Positions 59,421 through 64,000 of a stretch of 64,000 bases of DNA are shown piece after piece. The position numbers were made by a program, and so were the translations under genes. Below the pieces are notes generated by a model. It was not told the origin of the DNA. It searched no databases and saw only the letters and a program-made list of their open reading frames with translations. Origin of the DNA: Rhodococcoides fascians A44A (GTDB lineage Bacteria > Actinomycetota > Actinomycetes > Mycobacteriales > Mycobacteriaceae); the NCBI RefSeq assembly GCF_000760735.1, contig NZ_JMEX01000008.1:528018-592017 (forward strand), read 5' to 3'. The number at the start of each line of letters is the position of its first letter. The stretch's first letter is position 1.

Positions 59421-60293
59421 ATGTTGACTGCTCGAATTCTGGACGGCCGCCGCTCGGCCGAAGCTCTGCTGAACGAAGTACGTTCGAGCGTCTCCGCTTT
59501 GGACGTCACGCCATGTCTGGCAACCATCCTTGTCGGCGATGATCCTGCGTCCCACACCTACGTCCGAATGAAAGCGCGGCGTGCAACAGACGTGGGCATC
59601 GAATCCCGACGAATCGAGTTGCCCACCAGTACCACCACCGAAGAACTACTCGACGCTATCGACTCGTTGAACAGCGACACCGACGTACACGGCATCCTCC
59701 TTCAGCATCCGGTCCCCGCCCACATCGACGAACGACAGGCGTTCGACGCCATCGCGCCGGGAAAGGATGTGGACGGTGTCACCTCCGCATCGTTTTCAGC
59801 TATGGCATTGCATGGAAATGGCTTTCGTTCGTGTACTCCCGGCGGAATCATCCGGTTGCTGCAGGACAACGCAATCGAACTGCGTGGAAAACACGCGGTC
59901 GTCGTCGGACGCAGCGCAATTCTCGGCTTGCCGGTCGGCATGTTGCTCCTCGCCGAGAATGCGACAGTGACGTACTGCCATTCCCATACCGAGGACCTTG
60001 CCGATCGAATCGCGGAAGCCGACATCGTCGTCGCCGCCGTCGGACGCGCGGAACTTATCCGCGGAGACTGGATCGAACCGGGCACAGTCGTCGTCGACGC
60101 CGGCTACAACGCAGGCAACGTCGGCGACGTCGAATTCGATCGTGCCTCCGAGCGAGCAGGGTGGATCACCCCCGTCCCCGGCGGAGTGGGCCCGATGACG
60201 ATAGCCGTACTGCAGGCTCAGACCGTCGAGGCTGCTGCTGCACAATCGATTCTGCATCTTTCCAACAGTCAGAGCCCCGACGCGAATCGATGA
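59421..60293 (+). CDS. folD: methylenetetrahydrofolate dehydrogenase/cyclohydrolase
   Basis: 290 residues. Bifunctional enzyme of one-carbon metabolism. YVRMKARRATDVGI has the catalytic Lys; GILLQHPVPAHI and PGKDVDGVT are the folate and Asp loops, with His instead of Leu after the Gln; VVGRSAILGLPVGMLLL is the NADP loop; GGVGPMTIAVL closes it. Start at ATG 59421 (MLTARILDG), behind AAGGAG; GTG 59409 lies in the inverted repeat. It is unclear whether it is the only folD; its place next to a HIT fragment is not the usual housekeeping setting. Confidence 0.9.
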   Translation: MLTARILDGRRSAEALLNEVRSSVSALDVTPCLATILVGDDPASHTYVRMKARRATDVGIESRRIELPTSTTTEELLDAIDSLNSDTDVHGILLQHPVPAHIDERQAFDAIAPGKDVDGVTSASFSAMALHGNGFRSCTPGGIIRLLQDNAIELRGKHAVVVGRSAILGLPVGMLLLAENATVTYCHSHTEDLADRIAEADIVVAAVGRAELIRGDWIEPGTVVVDAGYNAGNVGDVEFDRASERAGWITPVPGGVGPMTIAVLQAQTVEAAAAQSILHLSNSQSPDANR

Positions 60294-60383
60294 GCTCAGT
60301 GTTCAGCCGGATATCTGCTCGTTTGCAGCAACGGACTGCATGATATCGCTGACTGTGCCCGATTTGCCGATTAGCGTGACACC

Positions 60384-60854
60384 ATGACTCCAGTAGTACG
60401 ACGGCCGGGTCGAGACGAGGCCGAGGCGATCGCTCGGATGCATACCGAGGCCTGGCGCACTACCTACGGAGGATCGGTTCCGGACACCTACTTCGACGAG
60501 GGTTCGATCACACGGCGAACTCAGCACTGGCGGACAGTACTCGACCCGAACCAACAAGGCCAGAATGTTGCTGTTGCAGTGGTGGATTCCAACATCATCG
60601 GGATTGCACACTGCGGCCTCGAGGACGGCCGACGAAAATTGTTTGCACTCTACGTTCTGGAAGCGTTCCACGGCACCGGCGTTGGGCAACTGCTGCTCGA
60701 CACTGTCCTGACCGACGAACCGACCGAACTCTGGGTCGCCCAAACGAACCGACGTGCCATGAAGTTCTATCGACGCAACGGCTTCGAGCCCGACGGTTCA
60801 GCCCAGGACCTCCTTGGGATCGACGGTTACGTCACCATCCGAATGGTGCGCTGA
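60384..60854 (+). CDS. GNAT family N-acetyltransferase
   Basis: 156 residues of the RimI/YhhY-like type: VVRRPGRDEAEAIARMHTEAWRTTYGG at the start, KLFALYVLEAFHGTGVGQLLLDTVL as the acetyl-CoA loop and NRRAMKFYRRNGFEPDG as the last strand. Substrate unknown. ATG at 60384, 90 bases after folD, so it may share the folD transcript. Confidence 0.88.
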   Translation: MTPVVRRPGRDEAEAIARMHTEAWRTTYGGSVPDTYFDEGSITRRTQHWRTVLDPNQQGQNVAVAVVDSNIIGIAHCGLEDGRRKLFALYVLEAFHGTGVGQLLLDTVLTDEPTELWVAQTNRRAMKFYRRNGFEPDGSAQDLLGIDGYVTIRMVR

Positions 60855-60953
60855 GCACCACAGTGTCGGTGGCGTGTGGTAGCGACACAGCCATCGAAAA
60901 CCGTTGCACAGCAACAGCAAGACTGTTGCCAGATCCCGAGCGGAGCGGTATAT

Positions 60954-60969
60954 TCGAACATACGTTCCC
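60954..60969 (+). promoter_or_regulatory. LexA (SOS) box upstream of the DUF222 gene
   Basis: TCGAACATACGTTCCC fits the actinobacterial SOS box TCGAACN4GTTCGA except for the last two bases. It lies 22 bases before the ATG at 60991, within promoter distance. In M. tuberculosis several 13E12-family genes are known to carry LexA boxes, so DNA-damage control of this gene is likely. Confidence 0.8.
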
Positions 60970-60990
60970 ATGAACCGGGGGGTTCACCAT

Positions 60991-62673
60991 ATGCCACGCA
61001 CCGCACCACGCAGCACATTCGCCCGATGCGCAGGACCACAACCACAACCCACCATCGATCCCGTGCTACTGACCCAACTCGCCGACGCAGCACGCGAGGA
61101 AAACCGAGCCTGCGCCCGCAAAATCGCACTCGCCGCCCAAATCTGGGAATCCTGCGTGAACCAGACCGTCCAGATCGGCGACTTCATCACCGATGCCGGT
61201 AACTACGCCGCCTCGGAAACCGCCGCCACCCTCGGCTGCTCCAAAACCGTCGCCGACACCCTTGCCGAAGTCGGCATGGACCTACGTCTGCGCCTACCCG
61301 CCGTCGCCGCCGCATTCGCCGACGGCGACATCGACTTCGCACGCATCCGCGCCATCTACCGCACCACCGCCAGCCTCACCGCAGACGCCGCCCACCGCAT
61401 CGAAACCGAAACCCTCACCGCAGCCCGACGCCTCTCCCCCGGGCCCCTCGCCACCGAAATCAACGCCATCATCACTCGAACCGCACCCGACGAAGCCGAA
61501 ACCAACCGCAAAGACGTCACCGACAAACTCACCTCACTGCGCTACCGAGACAAAGGCGTCATCGCCACCCTGGAAGCCAACCTCCCAGCAGCCCAAGCCG
61601 CCCAATGCTGGCAACTGATCACCGAAACGGCCGCCACCCTCTGCCCCCGCGACCCACGCACCCGCAGCCAACGCCTCGCCGCAGCATTCGTCGCACTCAT
61701 CCACCGCGACACCCACCTCACCTGCACCTGCACACCCGACGACGACAAACCCTGCACCGCCAACCCTCAACTTCCCGACCGCCGTACCCCACTGACCAGT
61801 ATCACCATCGACATCGACACACTCCTCGGATTCCACGACCTCCCCGCCTACCTCGCAGGCCACGGCATCATCGACCCCGAATACGCCCGAGAACTGGCCG
61901 CCAACAGCCACTTCAACGTCATCCTCACCGACGCCACCAACCTCGCCGACCGCACAGGCATCACCACTGCCCCGGCACAACCGCGACCGACGCACATCAG
62001 TTTCAACCCACTCGGCCGCGGACGACGTCGCAGCGGACTCACACTCCCTACCCCACCCACTCTTCCGAACACGGCGACCGGACGTTCTACTGAAAACTAC
62101 AGCGGCACCTATCAACTCATCGATGCACTCGAAACCGCCATCGAAACCAACCCTGCACTCGCCGTCGCTCTCTACCCCGACGGCCACGGCGGACTCACCA
62201 CCCCACCACCCGGCGCACTGACCTACCGACCAGGCACCGCGCTCGCAGACCTCGTCCGACACCGCGACCGCACCTGCCGCCACCCCGGATGCGACGTCCC
62301 CGCAGCCGGCTGCGAGATCGACCACGTCATCGCCTTCGACCACCGCAACCCCACCCGCGGCGGCTGGACCATCCTCACCAACCTCCACTGCCTCTGCAGA
62401 TACCACCACTCCCTCAAAACCATGGGCGCCTGGACACCCACCATGCTCGCCGGAGCCGTCGAATACTGGAAGTCGAACTCCGGCACCACGGCAGTAACCC
62501 TCCCCGGAAACACCACCGGCCGAACCGACCTGGCCCCGAGCTCACTCCTACCCCACATACCGAAGAAACGACGACAACCCCACCACCGCACCGATAAACC
62601 CGAATCCGATCTCGACGACACCACTGCCCCGCCGACCTACGCAGCGGACACCGATGACCCCGCACCGTTCTGA
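60991..62673 (+). CDS. DUF222/HNH protein, 13E12 repeat family
   Basis: 560 residues. The N-terminal 330 are DUF222 (AARKI-like helices, ETAATLGCSKTVADTLAEVGMDLRLRLPAVAAAFADGDIDFARI), and the C-terminal part is an HNH endonuclease module: CRHPGCDVPAAGCEIDHVIAFDHRNPTRGGWTILTNLHCLCRYHHSLKT, with the His-Asn-His residues and two CxxC-like zinc sites. ATG 60991 follows a GGGGGG eight bases upstream. Codons are strongly C/A-ending (CAA, GAA, CCA, AAC), unlike the neighbours, which fits a mobile or repeat family. Role: possible DNA-damage-induced nuclease; not proven. Confidence 0.92.
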   Translation: MPRTAPRSTFARCAGPQPQPTIDPVLLTQLADAAREENRACARKIALAAQIWESCVNQTVQIGDFITDAGNYAASETAATLGCSKTVADTLAEVGMDLRLRLPAVAAAFADGDIDFARIRAIYRTTASLTADAAHRIETETLTAARRLSPGPLATEINAIITRTAPDEAETNRKDVTDKLTSLRYRDKGVIATLEANLPAAQAAQCWQLITETAATLCPRDPRTRSQRLAAAFVALIHRDTHLTCTCTPDDDKPCTANPQLPDRRTPLTSITIDIDTLLGFHDLPAYLAGHGIIDPEYARELAANSHFNVILTDATNLADRTGITTAPAQPRPTHISFNPLGRGRRRSGLTLPTPPTLPNTATGRSTENYSGTYQLIDALETAIETNPALAVALYPDGHGGLTTPPPGALTYRPGTALADLVRHRDRTCRHPGCDVPAAGCEIDHVIAFDHRNPTRGGWTILTNLHCLCRYHHSLKTMGAWTPTMLAGAVEYWKSNSGTTAVTLPGNTTGRTDLAPSSLLPHIPKKRRQPHHRTDKPESDLDDTTAPPTYAADTDDPAPF

Positions 62674-62705
62674 CAGGCGCAGCACAGTCGTCGAGAAAGA
62701 GACCG

Positions 62706-63452
62706 GTGCCGACTACTGCGCTGTGGTGGAATGGTGGCGTGACCCGTCCGGATTCCTCGGTGTCGATTCCGCATGTGGTGCGGCGCCACGCAGGCAGCTC
62801 CGAGATAGAGCCGGTCTGGCTGAACGAGTTGGGTGGACTGACTTTCCGCGCCGGACAGGTGTTCGTGAAATGGTGTCCGCTGGACGTGCAGATCGACCTT
62901 GCTGTCGAGGCCGACAAGTTGCGCTGGGTTTCGGCCTACACTCGGGTTCCGGAGGTTGTCGACGCCGGTTCCGACTCCGACGCGCAGTGGCTGGTGACCG
63001 TAGCGCTACCGGGGACAAATGCAGTCGACGATGCCTGGACGGCGAATCCCACCGTCGCGGCCCGCTCCATCGGCACCGGTCTACGCGCGTTTCACGACGC
63101 AGTGCCTCGCGCCACGTGCCCCTACGACTGGTCGATCGAATCCCGAGTCGAGTCCGCCGAAAAGCTGGGGTCGAATCCGTCCGTCGGTACAGCACCTCCA
63201 ATAGACCCGGTGGTGTGTCACGGCGACGCGTGCGCTCCGAACACGCTGCTGGACAACGACGGCAACTGGGTCGCCCACGTCGACCTGGGTTCTCTGGGCG
63301 TCGCCGACCGATGGGCTGATCTGGCGCCTGCAATCATGAGCACGGAGTGGAACTACGGCCGTCGGTTCACGTCCGAAGTTCTCGACGGCTACGGCATCGA
63401 ACTGGACCGCCGGAAACTCGACTTCTACTGCCGACTCTGGGACGAGACCTGA
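62706..63452 (+). CDS. aminoglycoside phosphotransferase (APH(3')) family kinase
   Basis: 248 residues from GTG 62706 (GTG 62739 is possible). The fold's key parts are present: FVKWCPLDVQIDLAVEADKLRWVS with the ATP-binding Lys, the catalytic loop VVCHGDACAPNTLLDNDG and the metal loop HVDLGSLGVADRWADLAPA. This is closest in pattern to APH(3') kinases, which inactivate kanamycin-type drugs by phosphorylation; residue agreement in the drug-binding lid cannot be judged, so resistance is only a possibility. It lies 33 bases after the DUF222 gene. Confidence 0.85.
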   Translation: MPTTALWWNGGVTRPDSSVSIPHVVRRHAGSSEIEPVWLNELGGLTFRAGQVFVKWCPLDVQIDLAVEADKLRWVSAYTRVPEVVDAGSDSDAQWLVTVALPGTNAVDDAWTANPTVAARSIGTGLRAFHDAVPRATCPYDWSIESRVESAEKLGSNPSVGTAPPIDPVVCHGDACAPNTLLDNDGNWVAHVDLGSLGVADRWADLAPAIMSTEWNYGRRFTSEVLDGYGIELDRRKLDFYCRLWDET

Positions 63453-63679
63453 ACGTGGAACCCCCAGAGAACGAGGGCCCCGATCAGACTGGTCGAGGCT
63501 CAGCCGTGAACGGACAGATCCACCGCAGCCCGGGCACAGCCGACTCCGCATGCGGTGTGACTGTCGAACCATCGCAGGTCGAACAAGCGCCTCAGCCAGG
63601 ACATGTAGAGCAACCTAGACCCATCGACACCGCAGCGGGACCCTTCGAATCAGCCTGATTCTTAACCTGCCCGCCGGAA

Positions 63680-64000
63680 CTACCCGATCCAGGTGTCGAA
63701 GAACTGCAATCTGGCGGATGCTTCGAATTCCAGATCGTGTACGCGTGGCCCTGCACCGATGGCTTGGGAGAGCTCGATGGTCGGGATCAACAGTCCGTTG
63801 CTCGACACCAGTTGCTGCGCGTCGGCGAGGATTTCCTTTCGCTCGGCGGGATCGGTCGTGCTCAACTGCCGCGCCAGCACATCGTCCAGTTCTGGGATGG
63901 GGCCGCGACGGTTGTTGTTGCGACCGTCGAGTGCATACGAGGTGCGCAGGATGTCGCCGTCGGCTCGAGTGCTGTTTCCGTAGGTGGAGTCGAAGTCACC
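63680..64000 (-). CDS. peptide/nickel-type ABC substrate-binding protein, C-terminal part
   Basis: The frame is open to the right edge of the window, so only the last 106 residues are seen. GDFDSTYGNSTRADGDILRTSYALDGRNNNR and TDPAERKEILADAQQLVSSNGLLIPTIELSQAIGAGPRVHDLEFEASARLQFFDTWIG are the end of an SBP family 5 lipoprotein, which captures oligopeptides, nickel chelates or similar for an ABC importer. The 227 bases before it (63453-63679) show no gene. Confidence 0.85.
   Translation of the reverse strand, partial: GDFDSTYGNSTRADGDILRTSYALDGRNNNRRGPIPELDDVLARQLSTTDPAERKEILADAQQLVSSNGLLIPTIELSQAIGAGPRVHDLEFEASARLQFFDTWIG

Noticed and set aside
60903..60929. Nested inverted repeats GTTGC-ACA-GCAAC and GCAACAG-CAAGA-CTGTTGC before the SOS box
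   Set aside because: Short arms that share bases; may be a weak hairpin but not clearly functional beside the stronger SOS box.
63347..63658. 103-residue plus-strand frame overlapping the end of the APH-type gene
   Set aside because: Out of frame with the APH gene for its first third, Pro/Arg-rich, no ribosome site or family similarity.

Overview
The window is high-GC DNA from a mycolic-acid type actinobacterium, most likely Rhodococcus or a close relative (Nocardia, Gordonia). The reasons are an F420-dependent glucose-6-phosphate dehydrogenase and a Ddn-like F420 enzyme, the glnX-glnH-pknG cassette, a trehalose sulfotransferase (Stf0), a 13E12/DUF222 HNH protein with a LexA box, and a gene order that, as I remember it, follows the Mycobacterium tuberculosis block fgd1-pta-ackA-pknG-glnH-glnX-mutT3-thiE-thiO-thiS-thiG-lpqL-thiD-xthA-GNAT-def-DUF3263-LytR_C-sodC-GCS-AAA ATPase-pssA-psd. 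No rRNA, tRNA, prophage, insertion sequence or CRISPR array was found.

Layout. 1-3.4 kb: phospholipid genes psd (partial) and pssA, then a double AAA ATPase. 3.4-5.9 kb: small metabolic genes (ICL/PEP mutase family, NUDIX, glyoxalase, SRPBCC, ArsR). 6.2-12.5 kb: a complete six-gene Mrp Na+/H+ antiporter operon with fused MrpA/MrpB. 12.5-19.4 kb: PAP2 membrane protein, carboxylate-amine ligase, sodC, LytR_C, DUF3263, def, GNAT and xthA. 19.4-24.3 kb: a membrane protein behind two TetR-like palindromes, two paralogous small GNATs, thiD, a class III cyclase and an M28 lipoprotein peptidase. 24.3-28.0 kb: two tandem ABC exporter gene pairs whose ATPase genes appear identical in DNA while the permeases have diverged. 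28.1-31.8 kb: thiG-thiS-thiO behind a TPP riboswitch, divergent thiE, and a NUDIX protein with an extra C-terminal domain. 31.9-36.6 kb: glnX-glnH-pknG. 36.6-41.5 kb: ackA-pta, an F420 nitroreductase-like gene and fgd1. 41.6-45.6 kb: DUF202 and a rhodanese / flavin monooxygenase / aldo-keto reductase operon. 45.7-52.9 kb: a sulfate activation, sulfotransfer and sulfatase locus. 52.9-64 kb: regulators, dodecin, hydrolase, TauE/SafE permease, a short HIT-like gene, folD, GNAT, the SOS-linked DUF222 gene, an APH-type kinase and the end of a peptide-binding protein.

The most interesting unit is the sulfur locus. Stf0, cysD, cysNC, a small P-loop kinase and a GNAT form one operon in which every gene overlaps the next. 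That fits production of PAPS directly beside the enzyme that uses it to sulfate trehalose. Immediately upstream lie a Cys-type sulfatase and, divergent from it, the formylglycine-generating enzyme that would activate it. The region therefore holds enzymes to add a sulfate ester, to remove one, and to mature the remover. A TauE/SafE permease and a rhodanese-flavin monooxygenase operon lie close by and may belong to the same sulfur economy, but this is inference.

Start codons were moved inward from the longest reading frame wherever a ribosome binding site, a four-base overlap or the family N-terminus argued for it; such choices are stated in the entries.
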